A stretch of 64,000 nt of DNA from 'Cynodon dactylon' phytoplasma. Its GTDB lineage: Bacteria; Bacillota_I; Bacilli_A; Acholeplasmatales; Acholeplasmataceae. Positions 9,077 through 18,685 of this stretch are shown piece after piece. The position numbers and the translations under genes are program-made. How positions within the stretch are numbered: position 1 is the first letter of the stretch; each line of letters opens with the position of its first letter. The stretch spans positions 1 to 64,000 of the forward strand of contig NZ_VWOH01000001.1 in NCBI RefSeq assembly GCF_009268075.1, given 5' to 3'. Below the pieces are notes generated by a model. The model was not told the DNA's origin, did no database searches, and saw nothing but the letters and a program-made list of their open reading frames with translations.

Positions 9077-10282
9077 TTATTTAAATATTTTATTATTTGT
9101 TTTAAACCAAAAAACATCCCTTGCAATTATTATTTCTTCATTTGTAGGGATTATCATAATTTTAGTTTGAGAATCAGGGCTAGAAATAATTCTTTCTTTT
9201 TGATCAACTTTTTGTTCATTCAAATTTGAATCTAAATATATATTTAAAACTTTCAAACGTTTCACAATTTCTTGTCTAAAAAAAGAAGAATTTTCACCTA
9301 TGCCTGCTGTAAAAATTAAATAATCTGCTCCTTCTAACAAAACATAAAAACTTGCGATATAATCAACTATTCTTTTTATTTGAATATTTAACGCTAAAAT
9401 AGATCTTCTATGTTTTTGCAAAATTTTTGTTTCCAAATCTCTTGCATCATTTGACACACCTGAAACACCTAAATATCCAGATTTTTTGTTTAAATCATCA
9501 ACTACTGATTGAGAATTTTTATTTTCTTTTATAGATATAAAAGGTATTATAGCAGGATCTATATTTCCGCTTCTAGTACCCATAGGAACGCCTTCTAAAG
9601 GAGTAAAACCCATAGAAGTATCTATTGAATTTCCATTTTTAATAGCTGCTAAAGAAACGCCATTACCTGCATGACAAACAATTAATTTTAATTCTTTTTT
9701 ATTACATAATTTTTCTACTCTGGAAGTAATATACCTATAAGAAGTTCCGTGAGCTCCATATTTTCTAATTTTATATTTTTGATACCATTCATAAGGAGTA
9801 GCGTATAAAAAATTTTCTTCTTCCATTGTTTGATGAAAAGTAGTATCAAAAACACCTATTTGTAAAACTTCAGGCAAAATATCTTTAAATAATTTAATAT
9901 TTAATAAATTAATAGGATTATGAAGTGGAGCTAAATCATTTAAAGTTGCGATTTTATTTATATTTTCTTCTGTTAAAATAACAGAATTTTTAAATATTTC
10001 TCCTCCTTGGACAATTCTGTGTCCTATTCCTTCTATTTCTTTTAAACTATTTATAATTTTTTTTTCTATCAAATTATCTAATATTAATTTTATTGCTTGC
10101 TTATGGTTTACAATAGGCAAAATTTTTTTAATTTTTTTATTTTCATTAAAAGAAATATTAAAAATAGCGTTATCACAACCTATTCTTTCTACTAATCCTA
10201 AAGCAAAAATTTTCTCTGTTGGCATTTCTAACAATTTAAATTTTAGAGAAGAACTACCTGCGTTTACTGACATAATTTTCAT
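9077..10282 (-). CDS. ackA: Acetate kinase
   Basis: Interconverts acetyl phosphate + ADP and acetate + ATP, giving substrate-level ATP. 401 residues, full family length. Signatures are the N-terminal VNAGSSSLKFKL, GHRIVQGG, CHAGNGVSLAA, DTSMGFTPLEG with MGTRSGNIDP, and FTAGIGENS. It is a single gene after the polA/ffh block. Acetyl phosphate would have to come from acetyl-CoA by a phosphotransacetylase that is not in this window. Confidence 0.97.
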   Translation of the reverse strand: MKIMSVNAGSSSLKFKLLEMPTEKIFALGLVERIGCDNAIFNISFNENKKIKKILPIVNHKQAIKLILDNLIEKKIINSLKEIEGIGHRIVQGGEIFKNSVILTEENINKIATLNDLAPLHNPINLLNIKLFKDILPEVLQIGVFDTTFHQTMEEENFLYATPYEWYQKYKIRKYGAHGTSYRYITSRVEKLCNKKELKLIVCHAGNGVSLAAIKNGNSIDTSMGFTPLEGVPMGTRSGNIDPAIIPFISIKENKNSQSVVDDLNKKSGYLGVSGVSNDARDLETKILQKHRRSILALNIQIKRIVDYIASFYVLLEGADYLIFTAGIGENSSFFRQEIVKRLKVLNIYLDSNLNEQKVDQKERIISSPDSQTKIMIIPTNEEIIIARDVFWFKTNNKIFK

Positions 10283-10366
10283 AATAAAAAACTTAATTCA
10301 AAATTGAATTTTTACTCCTTCTTTAATTAAAAATAAAAATAAATTTTAAAAAAAACTGAAATATAT

Positions 10367-11221
10367 TTAAATTTTATTATATTTAGGTCGATATTTTTTT
10401 AAAAAAACATCTAATAAAAAATAATTTATTTTTTGAATATAAGTTTCAGTATATTCAAAACATATAGGAACAGAAATATTAATTTTTACTAAAAAACGAT
10501 TAAAAAAAACTCTATCTTTAAAAATAATTAATTTTTCTTTTATTTTACTATCAATTTCTTGTAAATTATTAAAAATGTTTTCTAAATTTTGAAATTTATT
10601 TAATAACTTAATAGCTGTTTTAGGACCGATTTGAGGTATTCCTTTAATATTATCAGATGCATCTCCAATAATGCTTTTAAAATCTATTATCTGATTAGGT
10701 TTTAAATTGAATTCATTCCATAAAATATTTTCATCATAATAAATCACATTTTTTAATCCTTTTTTTATTAAACAAATTCGAATATTATTATCAATCAACT
10801 GTAAAAAATCTTTATCACTAGAAAAAATAAAAACTGATACATTTTGATTACTAGCTTTTTTAGCTAAAGTTCCAATAATATCATCAGCTTCATAACCATT
10901 TTTAAAATAATGTTTAATGCCAGACAATGTTAAATATTTTTTAATTAATACGATTTGAGAAATTAAATCAATCGGCGTAGGAAGTCTTTTTTTTTTATAA
11001 TTTTTATAAAGAATATGTTTTTGAGTTTTTTCTCTTGAATCAAAAATAACACAAATATTTTTTTCTGTTTTTTCTAAAATTTTTTTGAACATATTAATAA
11101 AAACTATTAGAGCATTAATATCTTCTCCTTTTTCATTTTGTATTTTTTTTTTTTTATAAGCAGTAGCATAATAAGCTCTAAATAATAAAGAATTGCCATC
11201 TACTAAAACTAGACTTTTCAT
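10367..11221 (-). CDS. Free-standing 5'-3' exonuclease (PolA N-terminal type)
   Basis: Flap/5' exonuclease likely used for RNA primer removal. 284 residues from the chosen ATG, matching only the N-terminal nuclease domain of DNA polymerase I: LVDGNSLLFRAYYA at the start, acidic metal-binding residues in EADDIIGTLA and SSDKDFLQL, and the helix-hairpin-helix GIPQIGPKTA. The polymerase domain is absent and the frame stops normally, as in other mollicutes. The frame is open to 11263, but ATG 11221 follows an AGAGG ribosome site and begins at the conserved motif. Confidence 0.93.
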   Translation of the reverse strand: MKSLVLVDGNSLLFRAYYATAYKKKKIQNEKGEDINALIVFINMFKKILEKTEKNICVIFDSREKTQKHILYKNYKKKRLPTPIDLISQIVLIKKYLTLSGIKHYFKNGYEADDIIGTLAKKASNQNVSVFIFSSDKDFLQLIDNNIRICLIKKGLKNVIYYDENILWNEFNLKPNQIIDFKSIIGDASDNIKGIPQIGPKTAIKLLNKFQNLENIFNNLQEIDSKIKEKLIIFKDRVFFNRFLVKINISVPICFEYTETYIQKINYFLLDVFLKKYRPKYNKI

Positions 11222-11300
11222 GTTTTCCAAACCTCTTCTTTTTAAAAAAAAACAAAAAAACATAAAATTAAAATTATTTAAAAATTTTTACTTAAAAAAA

Positions 11301-12662
11301 TTAAAAAAAATTTTTAAATAAATCTTCAGGATTTTCTAATTTATCTAATAAATTACTATCTAATTCACCTATTTTGCCAGATATTTGTTTTTGTTTTTTA
11401 ATAAACATTACTAAATTATCTACATCTTTAATTTGATTACCTGAACCTATAGCTATTCTTTTTCTTCTTCTAAGATTTGATTCTATTAAATAAGGATAAA
11501 TTCTTTCTTTTGACGTCATACTATCTATTATAGAATTAAATTTTTTCAAAAAATTTGTCTCTAAAACAGGCATTTTATCAATTTTAGAACTTAACCCTGG
11601 AATAAATTTTAATATTTTTTTTAAAGAACCTATTTTTTCTAATATTTTTAATTGTTTTTTTAAATCATTATAATTATATTCTTTTTTTAAAATTTTTTCT
11701 AAAGTTTTTTTTTCTTCTTCAGAACTAATTTTTTCTTCTATATTATCTATTAAAGTTAAAATATCTCCCATCCCCAAAATTCTAGAAGCAATACGATCTG
11801 GATAAAAAATTTCAAAATTACCATCATTATATTTTTCAGAAGAAGAAATAAATTTAATAGGCAATTTAGTAATATATCTTATAGATAAAGCTGTTCCACC
11901 TTTAATATCAGCATCCATCTTAGTTAAAATAACTCCAGTAGCAGAAATTTTTTGATGAAAACTTTTAACAACATTTACAGAATCTTGACCCAAAATAGCA
12001 TCTGAAACAATTAAAATTTCTGAAGGATTAGTTCTTGTTTTGATTTCCATCAATTCTTTAATCATTTTTTCATCAATATTTAATCTTCCTGCAGTATCTA
12101 TAATTACTGTATCAAAATTATTTTTTAAAGCATAACTTAATCCATCTTCAATAATTTTCATAACTTTTTCATTTTTTATTGAAAAAACATGAATATTTAT
12201 TTTTTTTCCTATTTGTAATAACTGATCAATAGCACCAAACCTATAAGTATCAGCAGCAATTAATAAAATTTTTTTATTTAATTTATTTTTAATAAAAAGA
12301 GATAATTTTCCAGAAGTTGTTGTTTTTCCACTACCTTGTAAACCTATTAAAAGAATAACATTTAAAATATTATTATTTTTAAAATCTAAATTTGATTCTT
12401 TAGAACCTAAAATTTCTATCAAAGTATTTTTAATAATTTTAATGATTTGTTGTTTTGCATTTAAACCGTCCAATATTTTTTGTCCTATAGACTTTTCTTT
12501 AATAAGATTATTAAATTTTGTTACTACTTCATAATTAACATCAGCTCTTATTAAAGATAAATTAATATCCTCCATAATAGATTCTATATCTTTTTCTTTT
12601 ATATATTTTTTATTTTTAATTTTATCAATAATTTTTTGAAAACCTTCAGTTAAAAAACTCAT
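11301..12662 (-). CDS. ffh: Signal recognition particle GTPase Ffh
   Basis: Binds signal sequences of nascent membrane proteins and, with FtsY, delivers ribosomes to SecY. 453 residues: N domain (1-90), GTPase G domain with GLQGSGKTT, DTAGRL, TKMDAD and GGTALS, and a C-terminal M domain. The methionine-rich M domain contains the RRRKRIAIGSGN RNA-binding segment. It lies next to ftsY in the same orientation; the 4.5S RNA is not in the window. Confidence 0.97.
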   Translation of the reverse strand: MSFLTEGFQKIIDKIKNKKYIKEKDIESIMEDINLSLIRADVNYEVVTKFNNLIKEKSIGQKILDGLNAKQQIIKIIKNTLIEILGSKESNLDFKNNNILNVILLIGLQGSGKTTTSGKLSLFIKNKLNKKILLIAADTYRFGAIDQLLQIGKKINIHVFSIKNEKVMKIIEDGLSYALKNNFDTVIIDTAGRLNIDEKMIKELMEIKTRTNPSEILIVSDAILGQDSVNVVKSFHQKISATGVILTKMDADIKGGTALSIRYITKLPIKFISSSEKYNDGNFEIFYPDRIASRILGMGDILTLIDNIEEKISSEEEKKTLEKILKKEYNYNDLKKQLKILEKIGSLKKILKFIPGLSSKIDKMPVLETNFLKKFNSIIDSMTSKERIYPYLIESNLRRRKRIAIGSGNQIKDVDNLVMFIKKQKQISGKIGELDSNLLDKLENPEDLFKNFF

Positions 12663-12716
12663 TTTATATTCAATTTCTCCTTAATTTATAAAAAAACAAA
12701 AAATTTAAATTTCAAC

Positions 12717-13685
12717 TTAACTTAATAAATAATCAACATAATCTTTAATATTAAATTCAATTAAATCATCGTTTTTTTCTCCTATACCGATATATTTTAT
12801 CTTTAAATTATGTATATATTTTATACTTAAAATTATACCTGCTTTAGATATTCCATCAAATTTAGTTAAAATAATACTATCTATAGGTAATATTTTTTTA
12901 AATAATTCAACTTGATTCAGAGCATTATTTCCAGTCATAGAATCTATAACTAAAAAAATTTTATAATTATTTTTAATAAAAGAATTTTTTTCTATAATTT
13001 TTTTAATTTTTTCTAATTCTTTCATTAAATTAATGTTATTTTGTAATCTTCCAGATGTATCACATAAAATAAAATCAAAATTTCTAAATTCAGCATATTT
13101 TAGAGCATTAAAAAATAATTTAGAAGTTTTTTTATTTTCGATATTATTTTCTTGAAAAAAAACACTTTTTGTTATTTCTGACCAAGTTTTCAATTGTTCT
13201 ACAGCTCCATCTCTAAAAATATCTCCAGCTACTAATAAAACTTTTTTTTTTTCTTTGCGAAACTTAAATGCTAATTTACCTATAGTTGTTGTCTTACCGA
13301 CTCCATTCACACCTACAAATAAATATAATTTAGACTCTTCTTTTTCAGATTTAAAATCAATATTTTTATCACAAGTATCAGATTTTTGATAAAAATCTAA
13401 AATAGTTTGTTTAATTAAAATCAAAAAAGAACTAGAATCTGTAACTTGGTCTTTTTTAATGCTTTTCTCTATTTGTGATAATAAATAAGAAGAAGTTTCC
13501 AAGTCTATATTAAATTTAATAAAAAAAATCTTTAATTTATTTAGTAAATCAAAATCTATAATGGTATTCTTTTTTATACTTTCTATCCAGTGGTTAAAAT
13601 CATAAGAAATAGATTTCAACTCTAAAGATTTTTTTATATCTTTTTTATTTTTTTTTTCAAAAATTTTTTTCAATAAATTAAACAT
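12717..13685 (-). CDS. ftsY: SRP receptor FtsY
   Basis: Membrane-associated GTPase that docks Ffh-ribosome complexes. 322 residues: a short basic N-terminus (the long acidic A domain of E. coli is missing), then the NG domain with GVNGVGKTT, DTSGRLQNN, TKFDGISKAG and the closing KYIGIGE motif. It lies between topA (4 nt upstream) and ffh, forming a topA-ftsY-ffh run. Confidence 0.96.
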   Translation of the reverse strand: MFNLLKKIFEKKNKKDIKKSLELKSISYDFNHWIESIKKNTIIDFDLLNKLKIFFIKFNIDLETSSYLLSQIEKSIKKDQVTDSSSFLILIKQTILDFYQKSDTCDKNIDFKSEKEESKLYLFVGVNGVGKTTTIGKLAFKFRKEKKKVLLVAGDIFRDGAVEQLKTWSEITKSVFFQENNIENKKTSKLFFNALKYAEFRNFDFILCDTSGRLQNNINLMKELEKIKKIIEKNSFIKNNYKIFLVIDSMTGNNALNQVELFKKILPIDSIILTKFDGISKAGIILSIKYIHNLKIKYIGIGEKNDDLIEFNIKDYVDYLLS

Positions 13686-13688
13686 ATA

Positions 13689-15632
13689 TTATTTTTTTTC
13701 TTTCTTATTTTTTAAAGTTACCATATTTTTACATTTAGGAAAAGAATTACAACCTAAAAATTCTCCATATCTCCCTATTCTTCTGACTAAAAAATCATTA
13801 CATAAAGAACACTTTTCTTGAGTTAAAATATTTTCTTTTTTCTCTTTTAAAGAAATTATATTTTTACATTTAGGAAAAGAATTACAACCTAAAAATTCTC
13901 CATATCTCCCTATTCTTCTGACTAAAAAATCATTACATAAAGAACACTTTTCTTGAGTTAAAATATTTTCTTTTTGGATTTTCTTATTAGCTATATCCCA
14001 TAAAATAATAAAATCATTATAAAAATCTGTTAAAAAATCTAACTTGCTGATTTTACCATAATAAATATCATCAAGTTTTTTTTCTATCTTAGAAGTATAT
14101 TCAATATTAATAATAGAAGGAAAAAAATCTTCTAAAGTTTTTTTAATTGACATTCCTAATTTTGTACAAATTATTTTCTTATTTTCTATATAAACATAAA
14201 ATCTTTTTTTCAAAATTTCAATAATATGTGCATAAGTTGAAGGTCTTCCGATTTTCAAATTTTCTAATTTTTTAATTAAAGAAGCTTCTGTAAAATAAGC
14301 AGGCGGATTAGTCTCTTTTTCAATTTTTTCAATTTTTTTTGGTAAATATTTTTGATTTATTTTTAAAAATGATAAATCAATATATTTAAAATCATTTTTT
14401 AATATTTTATAAAAACCATCAAAAATCATTTTATTAGATTCTGTCGAAAAAATATATTCTTTAACATTAAAAAAGAATTCTGTTTTTTCAAAAATAGCAT
14501 TCGACATAAAACTAGCTAAAGTTCTTTCATAAATAATTTTATATAATGATAATTCATATTTATTTAAATATTTTTTTAAATTTTCAGGAGTCATTAAAAT
14601 ATCCGTAGGTCGTATAGCTTCATGAGCATCTTGAATTTTATTTTGAAGAATATTTTTTCTTTCAGAAACATTTAAATATTCTTTTCCGTATTCATTAATA
14701 ATAAAACTTTTTATTTTTTCAGTAAATGAAGAAGATATTCTGTAAGAATCAGTTCTCATATATGTTATTAAACCAATTATTTTATTTTCAATCTTAACTC
14801 CTTCATAAAGTTTTTGAGCATGTAACATTGTGGTTTTTGCACTCATAGAAATTTTTTTAAAAGCTTCTTGTTGTAAAGTAGAAGTAATAAAAGGTTTAGG
14901 AGGTTTGTTAATAATTTTTTTTTTAATTATTTTAGACAATAAAAAATTTTGATTTTTTATATCTAAAACAATTTTATCTGCATATTCTTCTTTTACAATT
15001 TTTTTCTTTTTTTCTATTTCTAAATTGACTTCAAATTGATCAAAAAAAGCTTTAATCAAATAATATTTTTCTGATATAAATTTTTTTCTTTCTTCTTCTA
15101 TTTCTACAATTAATTTCAATGCTACTGATTGAACTCTACCGGCAGACTTAGCAGATTTTTTTCTAATCAATTTAGATAGTTTAAATCCAATAATTCTATC
15201 TAAAATTCTTCTAGCTTCTTGAGAATCAACTAAATTTTTTTTTATGGATTCAGGATGTTTAAAAGCTTCTAAAACAGTATTTTTGTTAATTTCATTAAAA
15301 GTTATTCTATTTTTATCTTTTAATCGTAAACCAAGTACTTCTGATAAATGCCAGGCTATTGCTTCTCCTTCTCTATCAGGATCTGTAGCTAACAAGACTT
15401 TTTTACCTTTGGATATTTTTAAAATTTTCTTGAGCAATTCTTTTTGTCTAGGTATGATTTGGTAATTAGGACAAAAATTATTATCAATATCTATACCTAA
15501 ATTGTCTTTACCTTTGTATGACAAATCTCTAATATGACCTTTAGATGATAAAACTAACACTTTATTTTCAAAATAGCTATTTAGAGCTTTAGCTTTAGAA
15601 GGTGATTCCACTATAATAACTGTAGATTGCAT
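13689..15632 (-). CDS. topA: DNA topoisomerase I with duplicated C-terminal zinc ribbon
   Basis: Type IA enzyme that relaxes negative supercoils. 647 residues. The TOPRIM domain (IVESPSKAKALNSYF, DPDREGEAIAWHL), the LITYMRTDSYRI segment with the active-site tyrosine, and the QEAFKKISMSAKTTM and GRPSTYAHI motifs are intact. The C-terminus has two zinc ribbons, each CSLC followed by CNSFPKC, at about residues 553-592 and 598-637. They are identical in protein and in 118 bp of DNA (13723-13840 and 13858-13975). The catalytic core is normal; the tail is probably a recent tandem duplication. Confidence 0.96.
   Translation of the reverse strand: MQSTVIIVESPSKAKALNSYFENKVLVLSSKGHIRDLSYKGKDNLGIDIDNNFCPNYQIIPRQKELLKKILKISKGKKVLLATDPDREGEAIAWHLSEVLGLRLKDKNRITFNEINKNTVLEAFKHPESIKKNLVDSQEARRILDRIIGFKLSKLIRKKSAKSAGRVQSVALKLIVEIEEERKKFISEKYYLIKAFFDQFEVNLEIEKKKKIVKEEYADKIVLDIKNQNFLLSKIIKKKIINKPPKPFITSTLQQEAFKKISMSAKTTMLHAQKLYEGVKIENKIIGLITYMRTDSYRISSSFTEKIKSFIINEYGKEYLNVSERKNILQNKIQDAHEAIRPTDILMTPENLKKYLNKYELSLYKIIYERTLASFMSNAIFEKTEFFFNVKEYIFSTESNKMIFDGFYKILKNDFKYIDLSFLKINQKYLPKKIEKIEKETNPPAYFTEASLIKKLENLKIGRPSTYAHIIEILKKRFYVYIENKKIICTKLGMSIKKTLEDFFPSIINIEYTSKIEKKLDDIYYGKISKLDFLTDFYNDFIILWDIANKKIQKENILTQEKCSLCNDFLVRRIGRYGEFLGCNSFPKCKNIISLKEKKENILTQEKCSLCNDFLVRRIGRYGEFLGCNSFPKCKNMVTLKNKKEKK
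13723..13975 (-). repeat. Exact 118-bp direct repeat inside topA
   Basis: Bases 13723-13840 and 13858-13975 are identical at an offset of 135 bp (45 codons, in frame). The 17-bp spacer and the outer flanks differ. Each copy encodes one four-cysteine zinc ribbon. Confidence 0.97.
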
Positions 15633-15682
15633 TTAAAATCCTTTCATCAATATTTTGATCATTTTAAAATTTAAAATAAAAA

Positions 15683-16549
15683 TTAAGAAAACAAGTCTAA
15701 ATCAAAATTGATTTTTTGTATTTTTTTACCTATTATTTCTGAAAAAAATTTTGATACTATATTGTTTCTATCAACAAAATCATAATAATTTTTTTCAATA
15801 AATTTTTCATTATTATATCTTTTTTTTATTAAAATTTGGAATAAATTTTTTTCATTTATTTCTGATTGACTTAAATTAAAAAATATCATCAATTTTTCTA
15901 AATAATATTTTTTTAAATAATCTAAAAAATAATGAATTAAATCTTCTTTTGATACAAGTTCTTCTTTTATACATCCGCAAAGAGCTAAAGAATAACTTAT
16001 TTTATAAGAATTTATTTTAGGATATAAAATTCCTGGAGTATCCAAAAATTTAATATTATCAATAAAAGAACTTATCCATTGAAGTTTTTTAGTAATACCA
16101 GGTTTGTTAGAAGTTCTAACAACCTTTCTTTTTGTTAAACTATTAAGAAGGGTAGATTTTCCTACATTAGGTACTCCAACAATCATGATTTTAATTTGTT
16201 TTTTATAATTTTTATGAGAATTAATTTTAATATTAAGCATTTTTTTAATTTTCACCAAAATTTTATCAATATTTATTCTATTTTTTGCATCTATTAATAA
16301 AGTGTTGATTTTTTTGCTTTTAAAAAAATTTTCAAAAAGAAAATTTTTACTTAAATCAGTTAAAGATATCTTATTTAACAAAACTAAGAAAGGCTTATTA
16401 TTCAAAATTTTTAAAAGTTCAAAATTCATACTAGAAATAGGTATTCTAGCGTCTAAAATAACTAAAACAATATCTATAAATTTTATATTTAATTTTATTT
16501 CCTCTAATGTTTTTTTCATATGTCCAGGAAACCATTGTATTGGAAACAT
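15683..16549 (-). CDS. rbgA: Ribosome biogenesis GTPase RbgA (YlqF)
   Basis: Assists late assembly of the large ribosomal subunit. 288 residues, with the circularly permuted GTPase order: G4 (NKISLTD) comes first, then G1 (GVPNVGKST), then G3 (DTPG). The N-terminal QWFPGHMKK motif is diagnostic of the YlqF group. A C-terminal helical domain follows. Adjacent genes are topA downstream and a membrane protein of unknown function upstream. Confidence 0.94.
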   Translation of the reverse strand: MFPIQWFPGHMKKTLEEIKLNIKFIDIVLVILDARIPISSMNFELLKILNNKPFLVLLNKISLTDLSKNFLFENFFKSKKINTLLIDAKNRINIDKILVKIKKMLNIKINSHKNYKKQIKIMIVGVPNVGKSTLLNSLTKRKVVRTSNKPGITKKLQWISSFIDNIKFLDTPGILYPKINSYKISYSLALCGCIKEELVSKEDLIHYFLDYLKKYYLEKLMIFFNLSQSEINEKNLFQILIKKRYNNEKFIEKNYYDFVDRNNIVSKFFSEIIGKKIQKINFDLDLFS

Positions 16550-16574
16550 ATTTTGATACCAACTTTATTTCTAG

Positions 16575-17336
16575 TTATATATTTTCTTCTTCCTCTTGAT
16601 CTATTTTTTTTTGCAAATCTTCTAAAAAATCATCTAAATTTTGTTTATCATTAGATTCAAATAACTTTTTACTATAAATTTTATAAATTTCTTCTCCTAG
16701 AATAAAAATAATAGCACAACCTATTTTATTCACCAAAATATTATACAAATTATTTAAAAAAATTTTTTTTAACCAATGAAAAGGATTCAAAATATTCAAA
16801 GTATTTGTAAAAATATTTAATATTTTATTTGTTTTTTTAAATTTTCTAATATATTTTTTTTTTATTATTTTTTGTCTAAAAAGAAAAATTTTTCTTAAAG
16901 TGATTTTTTTAAACATAAAAATTATTTTTTTATTAAATAATTCATCTATTCTTTGATGTATATATTTCACTAAGGTTAAACTTTCCTCAATAGTTAATTC
17001 TAAATAAGGATAATTAGAATTTGGGTAAAAACTAGAAGCTACTTTTAAAGTCATTTCCTGAATATTTTTAAACAAGAAAAATATATACTCGTCTTTATCT
17101 TTTTTTAAATTCTTCAAAAAATTTTTTTGTGTTTCTTTAATTAATAAAAGCATTTTATCATAGTCTAAATCGTCATTTTGAGTTTTAGAAACTTTAAATT
17201 CTTTATTAAAATTTTTAATAAAAAAAAATAGATAAAATAAAAAAGAAAAAATAAAACCAAAAAAAAATCCAGAAAAAAAAGATAAAAAAAATCTAAATTG
17301 CATTAAAAATTGTATTTGACTTAATATATTTTTCAT
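16575..17336 (-). CDS. Uncharacterised membrane-anchored protein
   Basis: 253 residues, not recognised. One strong Phe-rich hydrophobic segment (about 13-41) near the N-terminus is followed by a Lys-rich, mostly helical body. A moderately hydrophobic stretch is near 195-215, and the tail is acidic (DQEEEENI end). No catalytic motif is visible. It sits 25 nt upstream of rbgA and downstream of tilS in a tight housekeeping run, which argues for a real and probably conserved gene. Its job might be envelope-related, but nothing in the sequence settles this. Confidence 0.7.
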   Translation of the reverse strand: MKNILSQIQFLMQFRFFLSFFSGFFFGFIFSFLFYLFFFIKNFNKEFKVSKTQNDDLDYDKMLLLIKETQKNFLKNLKKDKDEYIFFLFKNIQEMTLKVASSFYPNSNYPYLELTIEESLTLVKYIHQRIDELFNKKIIFMFKKITLRKIFLFRQKIIKKKYIRKFKKTNKILNIFTNTLNILNPFHWLKKIFLNNLYNILVNKIGCAIIFILGEEIYKIYSKKLFESNDKQNLDDFLEDLQKKIDQEEEENI

Positions 17337-17406
17337 AATTAAATAAATTTTTAATCCTTTTTTTTAAAATATAGTACTGAAAATAATAATAATGAAATAA
17401 TTTACT

Positions 17407-18672
17407 TTAATTATATTGTATACCTAAATAAATAAAATTATCTTTACCCAAAGTTTTATTTATATAAAGTTTAGGTATCCATATTATATTATTCATTTTA
17501 TCTGATACTATATAAATATTATCTCTTTCCTGATAAACAATTTTTTTATTAATAAAAAATTTTTTTAGTTTTTGAGTACCAAAATTAAATTTTAAAATAT
17601 CACCTGATGCTCTTTTTCTCAAAATAAAAGGAGGATAAAAATTTTTCACATCATAATATATTTTTTCTATTATACAACAAAAAGAAATTAAAAACTTATT
17701 TGGAGATAAATGTAAAATAGGGTTTTTTTTATCCAAATTTTTATTTTTGAGTATTTTCGTTTTTTTCTCAATATAAAAATATCTATATTCCTTGATTAAA
17801 ACATAATTCGGTTCTAAATTCAAAATTATAGAAGCTTTATTCTTATTATTTAAACATTTGATAATATTATTAATAAAAACAAAATTTAAATTTATTTTTT
17901 TATTTTCTAACAAAAACACAATAATATCTTTTTGAATAGCTATATTTAAACTTAAAAAATATTTTAAATCTAACATATGGGAGAATTTTTGTTTTTGTAA
18001 AAAAAACAAAGTATTTTGTCTTATGAAAGAATAAATTTCTTTAATTTGAAAATGAAATTTTTTAATATTTTTTAAAAAATTACGAGATTCTTTGAAAAAA
18101 GGAATAACTTGGTTTCTTATCTGATTTCTAAAATATATATTTTGTTTATTTGTATAATCTTCTATAAACAAAATTTTATTTATGTTTGCATATTCAATTA
18201 TTTTTTTTTTTTCTGTATACAAAAAAGGTTTTAAAAGAATAAAATCTTCATATAAACAAGAATCTTGCATACCACTATAACCTAATAAAGAACTACCTCT
18301 TAAAATTTTTAAAAAAATAGTTTCTGATAAATCATCTAAATGATGAGCTGTTAACAAATATTTTGTTTTATATTGTAAAGCTACTTGTTTTAATTTTTCT
18401 AATCTTAAAATACGAGCTTTATTTTGAAAATTTCCTTCTTCATAATTTAAATTTAATTTAAAATAATGAAAATCTATATTTTTTTTAAGGCAATAATCAT
18501 AAACTAAATTTTTATCTTTAATACTGTCTTTTCTTACTGAATGATTAAAATGAACAACTTTTAACTTATAATTTTGATGATATAAAAAATCTAATAAAAC
18601 CATAGAATCAATACCTCCACTAACAGAAATAATGTAATCCTTAGTTTTATCTAAATTAATACAAAAAAACAT
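17407..18672 (-). CDS. tilS: tRNA(Ile)-lysidine synthetase
   Basis: Modifies C34 of the CAU-anticodon tRNA-Ile to lysidine so it reads AUA, a frequent codon in this A+T-rich genome. 421 residues. The ATP-pyrophosphatase motif SGGIDSMVLLD is at the N-terminus, with LTAHHLDDLSETIFLKILRG further on; a divergent C-terminal substrate domain ends with RKRASGD and LKKFFINKKI. It starts 13 nt after aspS ends. Confidence 0.95.
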   Translation of the reverse strand: MFFCINLDKTKDYIISVSGGIDSMVLLDFLYHQNYKLKVVHFNHSVRKDSIKDKNLVYDYCLKKNIDFHYFKLNLNYEEGNFQNKARILRLEKLKQVALQYKTKYLLTAHHLDDLSETIFLKILRGSSLLGYSGMQDSCLYEDFILLKPFLYTEKKKIIEYANINKILFIEDYTNKQNIYFRNQIRNQVIPFFKESRNFLKNIKKFHFQIKEIYSFIRQNTLFFLQKQKFSHMLDLKYFLSLNIAIQKDIIVFLLENKKINLNFVFINNIIKCLNNKNKASIILNLEPNYVLIKEYRYFYIEKKTKILKNKNLDKKNPILHLSPNKFLISFCCIIEKIYYDVKNFYPPFILRKRASGDILKFNFGTQKLKKFFINKKIVYQERDNIYIVSDKMNNIIWIPKLYINKTLGKDNFIYLGIQYN

Positions 18673-18685
18673 ATCAAATTATAAT

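Noticed and set aside
10367-11221. Truncated DNA polymerase I pseudogene
   Set aside because: The exonuclease domain is complete with its own ribosome site and stop; free-standing forms are normal in mollicutes.
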